Positions 7,370 to 14,188 of a stretch of 20,509 nucleotides of DNA are shown piece by piece. The DNA comes from a virus: positions 1 through 20,509 of IMG/VR virus record IMGVR_UViG_3300011440_000060, one strand, 5' to 3'. Position 1 is the stretch's first letter. The number at the start of each line of letters is the position of its first letter. The notes under the pieces were generated by a model, which was not told where the DNA came from, made no database searches, and saw only the letters and a list, made by a program, of their open reading frames with translations. The translations under genes were made by a program, and so were the position numbers.

Positions 7370-7973
7370 AGTAATCCGGCCAGGTCAGCGTCTGATTGAC
7401 CAGGCTCGCGGTGTATTCGAGGAAGCGGTCGCCGGAATAGCGGGTCTGCTGCTCGCGGTCGGTGTAGCGGCCGGCGGCGGGCCGACCGCGGCCCCAGAAC
7501 AGATTCTCTGTGGGCAACTGCAGCGTGCGCCGCGCACCGATCGTCTCGGTGGCCGGCTGCAATTCGACCCGCGGCGGCATGCAGATGCCGAAGTAGATCG
7601 CTATGGGGCTGCCGGCCGGCTGCCAGGCGCCGTCGAACAGTTGCAGCGACACGATCGCCAGCCGCCCCTGGATATTGTCGGCTTCGGCGAGCGCCCGCGC
7701 GAGCAAGTCGGCCGGGCTGTCGGGCACGCCCGAGAGCGAGAATGTCACCTGATGGCTGACCGGATTTCTCGCCTCCTCCAGCCCGTCGATGTTGCCGAGA
7801 TCGCCCGCGCCCAAATACGTCTTGCCGGCGAAGACACGGGTGCCAAAGCCGTTCCACAAATACACCGGACCGCCGGACGGCGGCGTGCCGCCGAACTCGA
7901 GATCGACCAGCGTGCCGACGCGTACCGTCGAACGGGCGAGCGCCGCCGCCTCATCTGGAGTGAAGAACGCCAC
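7368..7973 (-). CDS. Phage minor tail / tail-tip protein
   Basis: This 201-residue protein follows the tape measure by one gene, the usual place of the lambda gpL-type or DUF2163-type tail-tip proteins. Visible features are an N-terminal beta domain (VGTLVDLEF, then PVYLWNGFGTRVFAGKTYLG), a HQVTFSLSGVPDSPADLL segment typical of tail-tip proteins, and a C-terminal GRYTDREQQTRYSGDRFLEY stretch. No signal peptide or membrane segment is present, in contrast to the next three genes. The start codon is GTG at 7973, five bases after the preceding TAA, with only a weak TTGGA upstream as ribosome binding site. The tail-tip call comes from position and pattern. The exact family is not certain. Confidence 0.65.
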   Translation of the reverse strand: MAFFTPDEAAALARSTVRVGTLVDLEFGGTPPSGGPVYLWNGFGTRVFAGKTYLGAGDLGNIDGLEEARNPVSHQVTFSLSGVPDSPADLLARALAEADNIQGRLAIVSLQLFDGAWQPAGSPIAIYFGICMPPRVELQPATETIGARRTLQLPTENLFWGRGRPAAGRYTDREQQTRYSGDRFLEYTASLVNQTLTWPDY

Positions 7974-7978
7974 CGTCG

Positions 7979-8575
7979 TTAATCCAAGTTCGGGTCTTCG
8001 ACAAAGCGCACCGTCGCGGTGCCCATCCGCGCCGGGTCGATTGTCAGTGTCATTTCATCGTCGCTCGCCAGTCGGCACTTGCAGATCAGGTCGTTGAACC
8101 AGATCGGCCAGGCATCAGGGAAGCCGTCGCGCAGCGGCGGGCGGAAGCTGAAGCTGTATTGATCGGAGCCGAGCGCGGTGACACCGAACGCCCGGTAGAG
8201 CCGCTCTTGAATGCTGAAATGCTGCCCTGGCACAACCGGCGCACCGATCCGCTGCACGGTCATCACGGTGGCGCCGACGGTGTAAGCCCCGACCGATATG
8301 CCATCCGGCGTCGAGGTCGTGGCATCGCCAATTAACGGCACCAGGATCGGCACACTGCCGCCGTCGAGGTAGGCCTCGTAGGCATCCCAGACGCGCAGCT
8401 GTTCGTCGGTGGCGACCAAGATGTTCTCATAAGTGATCTGCCACGAATGGATGGGCACCGACACCCGCTGGGTGAAGCCGGCGGTCGAGACGGTCCCGGC
8501 CGTGGTACGCGGTGCGATGTGGCGCACGATGCGGGCGGGGCGCAGATACGCGATGGGCCAGCGCTCGGCGGTCAT
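7979..8575 (-). CDS. Distal-tail-like protein (Dit/gpM position)
   Basis: This 198-residue protein is encoded immediately after the tape measure, where siphophages encode the distal tail protein that links tube and tip. It has a beta-rich N-terminal half (AGFTQRVSVPIHSWQITYEN) followed by a helical QLRVWDAYEAYLDGGSVPIL segment. A late DAWPIWFNDLICKCRLASDD stretch resembles the tail-tip proteins found in Rhizobiales siphophages. The start ATG at 8575 overlaps the tape measure stop as ATGA. I cannot assign a named family with certainty. The role at the tip is inferred from order, size and beta-rich composition. Confidence 0.6.
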   Translation of the reverse strand: MTAERWPIAYLRPARIVRHIAPRTTAGTVSTAGFTQRVSVPIHSWQITYENILVATDEQLRVWDAYEAYLDGGSVPILVPLIGDATTSTPDGISVGAYTVGATVMTVQRIGAPVVPGQHFSIQERLYRAFGVTALGSDQYSFSFRPPLRDGFPDAWPIWFNDLICKCRLASDDEMTLTIDPARMGTATVRFVEDPNLD

Positions 8576-10440
8576 AGCTGGCGGGCCTGCGCCTCGGCCG
8601 ACATGCCGCCGAAATTGCGCGCCACTGTGCGCTGCGATTGCCTGACCGCGACCTCGATGATCTGCCCCGAGCGGGTGACGATGCGCTGGTCGGCGACGCC
8701 GGCAACCCAGCCTTCGCTCGGGTTCAGATCAATGCGAATGGTTCCGCCGCCGCGGCGGGCGTCGCTCTGGCGCGTGACGTCCACCATCTCGCCGGGCGAC
8801 GCGCGGAACGCGACCAACTGGCTGTCGAGCGCGCCCGCCCCGCCGACCCGCCAGTGCGCGCCGTTCTGTGCCTTCGCGAGCCCGCCGAACAACGAGCCGA
8901 AGATGCCGCCGCCGGCTGAGCCGCCGAACAACGCGCTCCCGGCAGCGTTGAACAACGCGTCGAACGCCTTGTCGGCGAGCTTCTTGCCGATGCTCTTTAA
9001 CAGGTTGCCGATCGCGTCGCGGAGCTTGAAGGTACCCTCGATCAGAGCATCGAAGGCGCTGCCGAGCGAGCCCTTGATGCTGTCGCCGAGATCGGAAAAC
9101 ACTTCCTTGAACTTGTTGCGCGTCTCCAGCGCGGACTCCTGGAAAGTGGCCTCGCGCTCGGTCAGATAGCGTTCTTCATCGAGTTTCTCGGCGGCTCGCA
9201 GTTTGCGGGTTTCGTCCTGGTCGGCGACCGCGGCCTCCAACTTCTTTTTGTAGAACCCCTGCGTCGCCGCCCATTTCTCGTCGAGTAATTTGCGCTCGGC
9301 CGCGATGCTTTCCTGCTTGGTGATTTTCTCCATCGCGAGATCGTGCTTGAGCGCCTGCTCCCGGCGCCGGAATAGCTCGTCCGAAATCTTGCTCTGCTCC
9401 TCGGCGGCCTCGATGGCTTCGCGCTGGCGGCGCTCCAGTTCCCGCTCGGCGGCGCGGGCCAACGCATCCTCGCCCTTGCCGGCACCACCGCCGCCCTTCT
9501 TTGGCCCGGCTGTTTTGGGAATGCTTGTCGGCTTCGCTGTAACAACCACTTCCGGTAAAACTGCGGTTGCAACATCCGAGCCCTGCATCAGGTTCTTAAA
9601 AAAATTGTAGAATTGAATGATCTTGCGGAGTTCCTCGACCGTGGTCTGCAGGCGGTTGATGCCCTCTTGAATAAAGTCGACGAATACCGCAAACGCATCC
9701 CGCCCCGTCGCCGTGATCGTGGCAAACAGATTGTCCAGTGATTTATCGACAGCCTTTGCTGCTTCGTCAAAGGCGGCCATCCCCGGATTGAGATCATCAA
9801 ATGCCTTTTTCTGTGCCGCTAGACCATCGGCTCCGTCCTTGAAAAGCCCAATTAGCGTCCGCCAACGGCCACTAAGAAGTTCGGCCATCGCCGCAGTCTT
9901 TTGCGGGCCATCCGGTAATTTTTGGAAGGCGTTTGCGAGTAGGTCTATTACTCCTGAGAGGTTATTGCTATTTGCCTGTAATTGTTGCTGGCTGATGCCA
10001 AGGTCTTTGAATGCGCGGGCCGCCGTGCCAGTCGGTTCGGCCAGAGCGTCCCGCAATGCTACCGCGAGCTTGGTCAGCGTCCGGGCGGCTTCATCTGCGG
10101 TGGTGCCATTTGCGATAAGCACGCCTTCCAATCTACGAAGCTCAGCGATGGGCAATCCTAAAGCGATGGCGAGGTTCTCGGCGGCTTCGCCAGAATCGGC
10201 CATACTCTTGACCCAACCTGCGATCCCGGCGACGGCACCGCCGAACGCCAGCGCCCTGAGCGAACCGGCGATGCCGTTAATGCTGCCGGTGATCGTCTTC
10301 GCCTGACCATCAATCGTTCGGGCGACACCGGCAAATTGCCGCCCGAAGCCCGTCAGCTTGGCGTTTGCCTCGGCGATGCCCTTATTGAAGCTCGCCGTCT
10401 CCATCTGCAGCGCGACGAGCAGATTGCCGATCTCAGGCAT
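8572..10440 (-). CDS. Tail tape measure protein
   Basis: This 622-residue protein sets tail length and is ejected ahead of the DNA in siphophages. The N-terminus (IGNLLVALQMETASFNKGIA) is the characteristic start of many tape measure proteins. It is followed by amphipathic helices and a hydrophobic Ala/Gly segment around residues 60-80. Residues about 325-430 form a highly charged coiled coil with repeated Glu, Arg and Lys. The C-terminal part has Gly-rich FGSLFGGL segments, then DSQLVAFRASPGEMVDV, which is typical of tape measure C-termini. At roughly 1.5 angstroms per residue a tail near 90-95 nm is expected. The start is ATG at 10440 because MPEIGNLL begins the conserved part and overlaps the preceding stop by eight bases. 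Base composition in the central section is clearly lower in GC than at both ends. Confidence 0.92.
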   Translation of the reverse strand: MPEIGNLLVALQMETASFNKGIAEANAKLTGFGRQFAGVARTIDGQAKTITGSINGIAGSLRALAFGGAVAGIAGWVKSMADSGEAAENLAIALGLPIAELRRLEGVLIANGTTADEAARTLTKLAVALRDALAEPTGTAARAFKDLGISQQQLQANSNNLSGVIDLLANAFQKLPDGPQKTAAMAELLSGRWRTLIGLFKDGADGLAAQKKAFDDLNPGMAAFDEAAKAVDKSLDNLFATITATGRDAFAVFVDFIQEGINRLQTTVEELRKIIQFYNFFKNLMQGSDVATAVLPEVVVTAKPTSIPKTAGPKKGGGGAGKGEDALARAAERELERRQREAIEAAEEQSKISDELFRRREQALKHDLAMEKITKQESIAAERKLLDEKWAATQGFYKKKLEAAVADQDETRKLRAAEKLDEERYLTEREATFQESALETRNKFKEVFSDLGDSIKGSLGSAFDALIEGTFKLRDAIGNLLKSIGKKLADKAFDALFNAAGSALFGGSAGGGIFGSLFGGLAKAQNGAHWRVGGAGALDSQLVAFRASPGEMVDVTRQSDARRGGGTIRIDLNPSEGWVAGVADQRIVTRSGQIIEVAVRQSQRTVARNFGGMSAEAQARQL

Positions 10441-10669
10441 GCGGGTGCGCCTTTTGGACGGTGCCGCCAAAGGCGGCGTTAAGCTGGCGGGCGATGCGCA
10501 TTTGCTCCTGCCACGTCTGTGGCTCTTTGGGTTTTCGTGCGGGGCCGAGGAGGTCTTTCAGGGGCGGCAGGCGCTTCGTGCGGTCCAATGCCACGATGTG
10601 CCAGGCGAGCCAGGCGCGGGCGCGCTGCTCATAGTCGAGGCGCTGTTCGTCCGCTTCGCGGTGGGTCAT
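10433..10669 (-). CDS. Tail assembly chaperone, second frame (TAC_6-like; probably made by frameshift)
   Basis: As annotated from ATG this is a 78-residue frame that follows the first chaperone by a TGATG overlap. It contains ARAWLAWHIVALDRTKRLPPL, a pattern typical of the small TAC_6-type chaperones of gene transfer agents and alphaproteobacterial siphophages. The defining FW motif of that family is not inside this frame. It lies upstream in the same -1 frame (SEESFWASTLRQV, roughly 10673-10710), within the end of the preceding gene, where the frame is open but has no usable start codon. The functional product is therefore likely a fusion reached by -1 ribosomal frameshifting from the upstream gene, as with lambda gpG-gpT. 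Such chaperones coat the tape measure protein during tail assembly. Independent reinitiation at 10669 is the alternative. Confidence 0.75.
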   Translation of the reverse strand: MTHREADEQRLDYEQRARAWLAWHIVALDRTKRLPPLKDLLGPARKPKEPQTWQEQMRIARQLNAAFGGTVQKAHPHA

Positions 10670-11088
10670 CACCTGTCGGAGAGTGCTCGCCCAGAAACTT
10701 TCTTCGCTGCGGCCGGCGGCGATCCATTCGACGAGGAGTCGATGCCAGGGGACGTCGCCGTCATCGGAGGAGGGCTTTTGCCGTTGGCAGCCTCCGCGGT
10801 CGGGAACGCGAGGCGCACGGTCTTTTCCAGAAGGTTCGCGGCCGGCAGATAACCGCCCAGCTCGTCGATGATGTCGGTGGTTTCTTCGAGACTTGGCTTG
10901 CCGTCGAGCGCGGCGCGGAAGATGCGGCGGATGTCGGTCATCCGGCCCAGTTCAAGGTGCGCCAGGACCCGCATGATGCCGAGATCGAACTCGGCTTCGA
11001 GCTCGCACATGGCATTCGTATCGAGCCGCAGCGTGCGGGTGCGGCCACCCGCTGCAAACTCGACTTCGCCTTTATGCGGGTTCGCCAT
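10669..11088 (-). CDS. Tail assembly chaperone, first frame (GTA TAC-like)
   Basis: This 139-residue protein lies between tail tube and tape measure. The first 100 residues read GEVEFAAGGRTRTLRLDTNA, then MCELEAEFDLGI, then a helical part ending LLEKTVRLAF. This pattern is that of the gene-transfer-agent-type tail assembly chaperone family (TAC_11). The last 40 residues are Pro/Ser/Ala-rich, low in structure and unlike the rest. They overlap an open -1 frame that reads as a good chaperone sequence, so the tail of this protein is probably what is made when no frameshift occurs. The start ATG at 11088 is two bases after the tail tube stop. The chaperone binds the tape measure protein in the cytoplasm and is absent from the finished virion in known systems. 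Confidence 0.85.
   Translation of the reverse strand: MANPHKGEVEFAAGGRTRTLRLDTNAMCELEAEFDLGIMRVLAHLELGRMTDIRRIFRAALDGKPSLEETTDIIDELGGYLPAANLLEKTVRLAFPTAEAANGKSPPPMTATSPGIDSSSNGSPPAAAKKVSGRALSDR
10673..10830 (-). other. Probable -1 programmed frameshift zone joining the two chaperone frames
   Basis: In the -1 frame the last 40 codons of the first chaperone translate to DVPWHRLLVEWIAAGRSEES followed directly by FWASTLRQV, and run without a stop into the second chaperone. The zero frame here encodes only a low-complexity Pro/Ser/Ala tail. No ATG, GTG or TTG exists in the -1 frame between 10798 and the GTG at 10672. No perfect X-XXY-YYZ heptamer is present. Possible slip sites in the zero frame are G-GAA-AAG (10822-10828) and the Pro codons CCT-CCT-CCG (10765-10773). 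The exact slip site is not determined. Confidence 0.6.
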
Positions 11089-11090
11089 GA

Positions 11091-11519
11091 CTATTCGATA
11101 AAGGCGGTCACGCCGGTTACCTTGAAGGTGGCGGTCAACGACATTTTGTCGTCCAAAGGCACTTCGCTTTCGATGCCGGTGCAGAACGCATCGAAGATCC
11201 AGAACGGGGCCGGGGAGCCGGGGAATAAGATCCGCCAGGTCGCCACGGTGTCGGTTGTGAAAGCGGTGTACAGCGCGTCTATGCTGGTGCTGCCTGGAAC
11301 GAAGTTCATCTCGACCGATACCTCGCCGCCATCGCGCAGACCGGGGACGTATTCCCGCCACTTTTGCGGCGACGCCATGTGCGTCGCGTCCACGGTGTCG
11401 CGCACCATTTGCGGCGGTGTGATCGAGACGACCTCGGCAAAGTCGGTAAAGACCTGGGGCGAGCCGCCGTCCCCGACACCGAAACTGGTGCCGTGGCCAA
11501 TCGTAACCTGCGTAGCCAT
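11091..11519 (-). CDS. Major tail tube protein
   Basis: This 142-residue protein has the size and layout of the siphophage tail tube protein that polymerises into stacked hexameric rings around the tape measure. It is almost all beta strands. Segments typical of the family include FTDFAEVVSITPPQMVRDTV, then THMASPQKWREYVPGLRDGG, and FVPGSTSIDALYTAF followed by WRILFPG. It lies between the tail-terminator gene and the tail chaperones, the standard order. The TAG stop is followed two bases later by the chaperone ATG. The gene is expected to be the most abundant tail component. No Ig-like extension is present at the C-terminus. Confidence 0.9.
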   Translation of the reverse strand: MATQVTIGHGTSFGVGDGGSPQVFTDFAEVVSITPPQMVRDTVDATHMASPQKWREYVPGLRDGGEVSVEMNFVPGSTSIDALYTAFTTDTVATWRILFPGSPAPFWIFDAFCTGIESEVPLDDKMSLTATFKVTGVTAFIE

Positions 11520-11522
11520 CGC

Positions 11523-11915
11523 TTAGACTCCTTCGTGCCAGATCATCAGATCGACGCTTACGCGGTAGAGTATCTCGTCGGCCGCGCTGCCTTCGTCGGC
11601 AAGATCGCGCTCGTCTACGACGAAGGCACCCTGCACCCGCATGGCGGGCTCGCGCAGCCCCGAGAGGTCGGCGACGACGGCACGCGAGACTGCGGTGGCG
11701 TCGGCGTAGGTCGCCGCCCAGCAATCGGCCTGCACGCGCGACTGCACCAGTTCAGACGAGCCGCCGAGGTGATAGTTTCGTACCCCGCTGATCAGGTGCA
11801 GGCACACGGACGGCAGCGCATCCATCCGCGGGCGGGCGCCCCACGACACGCGGGCGGCGACCAGCCCGGCAAGCTCGGCATCGGCCAGCAGTCGAGCGCG
11901 CAGTTGCTCTTTCAT
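11523..11915 (-). CDS. Tail terminator / tail completion protein (DUF3168)
   Basis: This 130-residue protein matches the DUF3168 pattern: an N-terminal helix (LRARLLADAELAGLVAARVS) followed by a MDALPSVCLHLIS strand, a DCWAATYADATAVSRAVVAD helix region, and a C-terminal YRVSVDLMIWHE strand. DUF3168 proteins sit between the gp10-like protein and the tail tube and are linked to tail termination or completion. The start is ATG at 11915 (MKEQLRARL), which overlaps the upstream stop as ATGA. An in-frame codon at 11975 would extend it inside the upstream gene and gives only an implausible Gly/Arg-rich extension. The family assignment is firm; its exact contact partners are inferred. Confidence 0.85.
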   Translation of the reverse strand: MKEQLRARLLADAELAGLVAARVSWGARPRMDALPSVCLHLISGVRNYHLGGSSELVQSRVQADCWAATYADATAVSRAVVADLSGLREPAMRVQGAFVVDERDLADEGSAADEILYRVSVDLMIWHEGV

Positions 11916-12409
11916 TTCTTCGCCCGCGCCGCCTTCTTGGCGAGGCGCGCCGATGCCTTGGCGATCTCGGCCCACATGTCGTCGGCGAGCCCTTTGATCA
12001 GACGCTGGCGGTTCTCGTCAAACGCCGGCCGCAGGTACGGGTGCGGCGGGTGGTTGCGGTTGCCGAATTCCTGCTGCCCGGCCTGCGGGTGGCGGCCCGG
12101 CCCGACAAACACCTCGACCATCGAGGCGCCTGCGGCCTTGGAGGCCGCACGCCCGGCGGCGCCGCCCCCGGCGGCCGCGAAAGCGCGGCGCGATGCCGTG
12201 GCGCGGCCGGCAGGCCGCTTCGTCGTGGCGATGATGCTGCGGCGCAGGTGCCCGAGCCGTACCGGGGCTTTGGCCCGAGCGGCGTCCACGACGATCTGCG
12301 CCCGCTTCAGCAAGACGCGCCGCTGCACATTGCGGCTGGTGGCTTTGGGCAGGTCGTCGAGCGCCTTTTTCAGCCCGGCGAGCCCCTCGAGCTTAAGTGC
12401 GCCTTTCAT
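11912..12409 (-). CDS. HK97 gp10-family head-tail / tail protein
   Basis: This 165-residue protein shows the two hallmarks of the HK97 gp10 family: an Ala-rich helix leading into APVRLGHLRRSI, and a C-terminal QEFGNRNHPPHPYLRPAFDE. These proteins are encoded between the head-tail adaptor and the tail terminator and help to build the connection between head and tail. Between the motifs there is an Ala/Gly/Arg-rich stretch (residues about 65-95) longer than usual for the family. The C-terminus is Lys/Ala-rich. The start at 12409 overlaps the adaptor stop as ATGA, and the stop overlaps the next start in the same way. Confidence 0.9.
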   Translation of the reverse strand: MKGALKLEGLAGLKKALDDLPKATSRNVQRRVLLKRAQIVVDAARAKAPVRLGHLRRSIIATTKRPAGRATASRRAFAAAGGGAAGRAASKAAGASMVEVFVGPGRHPQAGQQEFGNRNHPPHPYLRPAFDENRQRLIKGLADDMWAEIAKASARLAKKAARAKK

Positions 12410-12735
12410 TGGTCGGTGCGCGCCGCCGCGGTGATTTCCAGCCCTTCTCGCCGGCCGATCATCTTCACCGCCGTCACGTTAAAATATCTGCCGCCCGCGC
12501 AGATCCGGTCCTTCGGGTTAAGGCTCTCGATGCTGCCGCGCCAGCGCACCCGGAAGCGGGTCGTGGCGTCGGACCCCACTTGTTGCGCCCGGTAGCGCTC
12601 GCTGTCGCGGATGTCCTCGGCCGAGGCCCAGACCGTGGCGACGTGTAGCCACTCGGGTACGTCCTCGCCGAACTCGTTCGTCGTGGCACCCCAGCGCTCG
12701 ATGGTGATGCGCCGATCGAGCGGGCCAGCGATCAT
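12406..12735 (-). CDS. Head-tail adaptor (phage head-tail joining protein)
   Basis: This 109-residue protein fits the phage head-tail joining family (SPP1 gp16 / HK97 gp7 type). It starts with the family's pattern GPLDRRITIERWGATTNEFG, then WLHVATVWASAEDIRDSERY, a beta-rich FRVRWRGSIE part and a YFNVTAVKMIGRREGLEITA end. It forms the ring between connector and tail. The start is ATG at 12735, which overlaps the connector stop as ATGA. The in-frame upstream extension to 12948 is Arg-rich and lies in antiphase inside the connector gene, so it is rejected. Confidence 0.9.
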   Translation of the reverse strand: MIAGPLDRRITIERWGATTNEFGEDVPEWLHVATVWASAEDIRDSERYRAQQVGSDATTRFRVRWRGSIESLNPKDRICAGGRYFNVTAVKMIGRREGLEITAAARTDQ

Positions 12736-13316
12736 CCGAAGCCGATCCGCGCATGATTGATCAGGAGCGCCGTCACCGCGTAAGGCACTTCGGCGAGGTT
12801 GCCAGCGGCGGCCGTCTCGCGCTGCGCGTACCAGTGCCCGACGAGCAGCAGCATGGCCTGGCGGATCGGTGCCGCGACCGCGGCCGGCGCCTGGCCGGCG
12901 ACAAATTCCACCGTCACCGCGTCGTCGCGCACCGCGGTGGCGGGCCATAGGGCGTCGGTGGTGCGCTCGATCCGGGGCCCGGCCTCGGCCTGCACCAGCC
13001 GGTAAAGCGTGTCGCCGACCACCCCCGCAACGCCGGCCTCGTCGTAATAGTTGATCGCGGTCACCGCCTCTACCGGCTGCAGCCCGAGCGGCAGCAATAT
13101 CGGGTCGGTGAACAGCGGATAGGCCTGCGCCCAGGATTGCGTGACGAGCGCCCGCCCCAGAATGCCCGTCGCGCCTTCGAGGTAGCCCGTCGCGGCGTCA
13201 ATGTAGAGCTGCAGCGTCGGGTCTTCGTCGGTGTGGTCGATCCGCAGATGCGCCCGTACGTCCTCGAGGCTAATCGGGGAGAGGATCGGCGCTTCGGTGC
13301 GAATTGCGGTCAGCAT
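12732..13316 (-). CDS. Head-tail connector (HK97 gp6 / phiE125 gp8 family)
   Basis: This 194-residue protein matches the connector family that binds the portal ring: LSPISLEDVRAHLRIDHTDE, DPTLQLYIDAATGYLEGATG, then a RALVTQSWAQAY strand. Late in the protein come PAAVAAPIRQAMLLLVGHWY followed by a QRETA segment, and a C-terminal VPYAVTALLINHARI. These are diagnostic for the phiE125 gp8 / HK97 gp6-type families. The start ATG at 13316 overlaps the preceding stop as TGATG. It is separated from the portal gene by the collagen-like gene, an unusual intrusion into the usual portal-connector neighbourhood. Reading further upstream from 13526 in the same frame gives only an Arg/Ala/Pro shadow of the collagen gene. 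Confidence 0.92.
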   Translation of the reverse strand: MLTAIRTEAPILSPISLEDVRAHLRIDHTDEDPTLQLYIDAATGYLEGATGILGRALVTQSWAQAYPLFTDPILLPLGLQPVEAVTAINYYDEAGVAGVVGDTLYRLVQAEAGPRIERTTDALWPATAVRDDAVTVEFVAGQAPAAVAAPIRQAMLLLVGHWYAQRETAAAGNLAEVPYAVTALLINHARIGFG

Positions 13317-14188
13317 CAGGCGCGCACCAGGAGCGGGTAGAGATCGGCGGTCAGAGTAGAGCCGTCCGCCAGGGTCAAGGTCAGGAGTCCCGCGTCGTCG
13401 ACCGAGAAGCCTTGCGGCGCGGGGCCCGGCGGGCCGGGATAACCGCGCTCGCCATCGGCGCCGCGCGGGCCGAGCGGCCCGGCCTTGCCGCGGGAGGCGA
13501 CGAGCTGCCAGCCGTCGCCGGGACATGGGCCTGGCGCGTCCTGTAATGCCACCCAGGACCCGCCGTCATGTGCAATGACATCGAGATATCCATAATCACG
13601 GCCTGCCTTCCAAGTGCCCCGGAATGCCAGCGAGCGGCCATCGCGCCCCGCCGCGGCGAGCACCGCCCAATCATCGGCCGGCGGCGGCTGGCCGGTGTCG
13701 CGCAACGCCTGCCAGGTGCTGCCGCCGAGTGTCACGACGTCGCCGGCGTACCAGACGCCGGCACGCCATACCGACACGGCCGCCAATTTGCCGGGCGGGC
13801 CCTCGGGACCGGGCGGTCCGGCGATGCTCTCGCCGTCGCGGCCGGGCGGGCCCTCGGGACCGGGCGGTCCAGCTATGGACTCGCCAGGCTCGCCCTTGTC
13901 GCCGGGCGGGCCCTGGGGTCCGGTGATGCTGTCCCCGTCCTTGACCAGCGCCAGGCGCGCCGCGACCTGGTCGGCGAGCTGCTGCAGGGCGCCCCGCACG
14001 CACGCCTCGGCTTCGAGCCGGGCGGCGCGCAGTTCGGCCAGCGCGGCGGCGAGATCGGCTTTGGCGGCGGCGACCTCGAGGCGCACCTCGCGCTCGAGCC
14101 GGGCGACATCGGCACCGAGTTCGCCGGCGAGCGCCTCAAGCGGCAGCGCGCGCGGCTCGGTAGGCCCGGATCGCCCGCTCGGCATCAT
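13316..14188 (-). CDS. Collagen-like protein with two CBM5/12-like modules
   Basis: This 290-residue protein has a clear modular layout. Residues about 15-80 form an Ala/Glu/Arg/Leu coiled coil. Residues about 84-130 are G-x-y collagen-like repeats (GPQGPPGDKGEPGES, with GPPGPEGPPG twice). Two related modules of about 45 residues follow, each with Trp, a Tyr, then a GG-x-W segment (WRAGVWYAGDVVTLGGSTWQ and WKAGRDYGYLDVIAHDGGSW), like CBM5/12 carbohydrate-binding modules. A second short collagen stretch (GPLGPRGADGERGYPGPPGP) leads to a C-terminal DGSTLTADLYPLL. Coiled coil plus collagen suggests a trimeric fibre. It overlaps the portal C-terminus by about 50 bases. The start is uncertain among 14209, 14188 and 14185; GCGAGG precedes 14188. 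It may be a head fibre or decoration protein that binds glycans. Confidence 0.8.
   Translation of the reverse strand: MMPSGRSGPTEPRALPLEALAGELGADVARLEREVRLEVAAAKADLAAALAELRAARLEAEACVRGALQQLADQVAARLALVKDGDSITGPQGPPGDKGEPGESIAGPPGPEGPPGRDGESIAGPPGPEGPPGKLAAVSVWRAGVWYAGDVVTLGGSTWQALRDTGQPPPADDWAVLAAAGRDGRSLAFRGTWKAGRDYGYLDVIAHDGGSWVALQDAPGPCPGDGWQLVASRGKAGPLGPRGADGERGYPGPPGPAPQGFSVDDAGLLTLTLADGSTLTADLYPLLVRA
13791..13870 (-). repeat. Collagen-coding tandem repeat (two identical 29-base copies)
   Basis: A 29-base element at 13791-13819 recurs exactly at 13842-13870, spaced 51 bases (17 codons), with a partial third copy near 13902-13916. It encodes the repeated GPPGPEGPPG block followed by a DG-ES-IA spacer. 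The period is a multiple of three, so unit number can change without breaking the frame. It is coding, not a CRISPR array. Confidence 0.8.

Noticed and set aside
10695-10706. GAAGAAAG near the end of the first chaperone as a slippery site
   Set aside because: In the zero frame it reads AAG-AAA, which does not re-pair after a -1 slip, and it lies downstream of most of the chaperone-like -1 frame sequence.
13791-13916. Regular GC-rich repeats that could be taken for a CRISPR array
   Set aside because: Units are in frame, spacers are not unique and the repeats translate to collagen-like Gly-x-y blocks.
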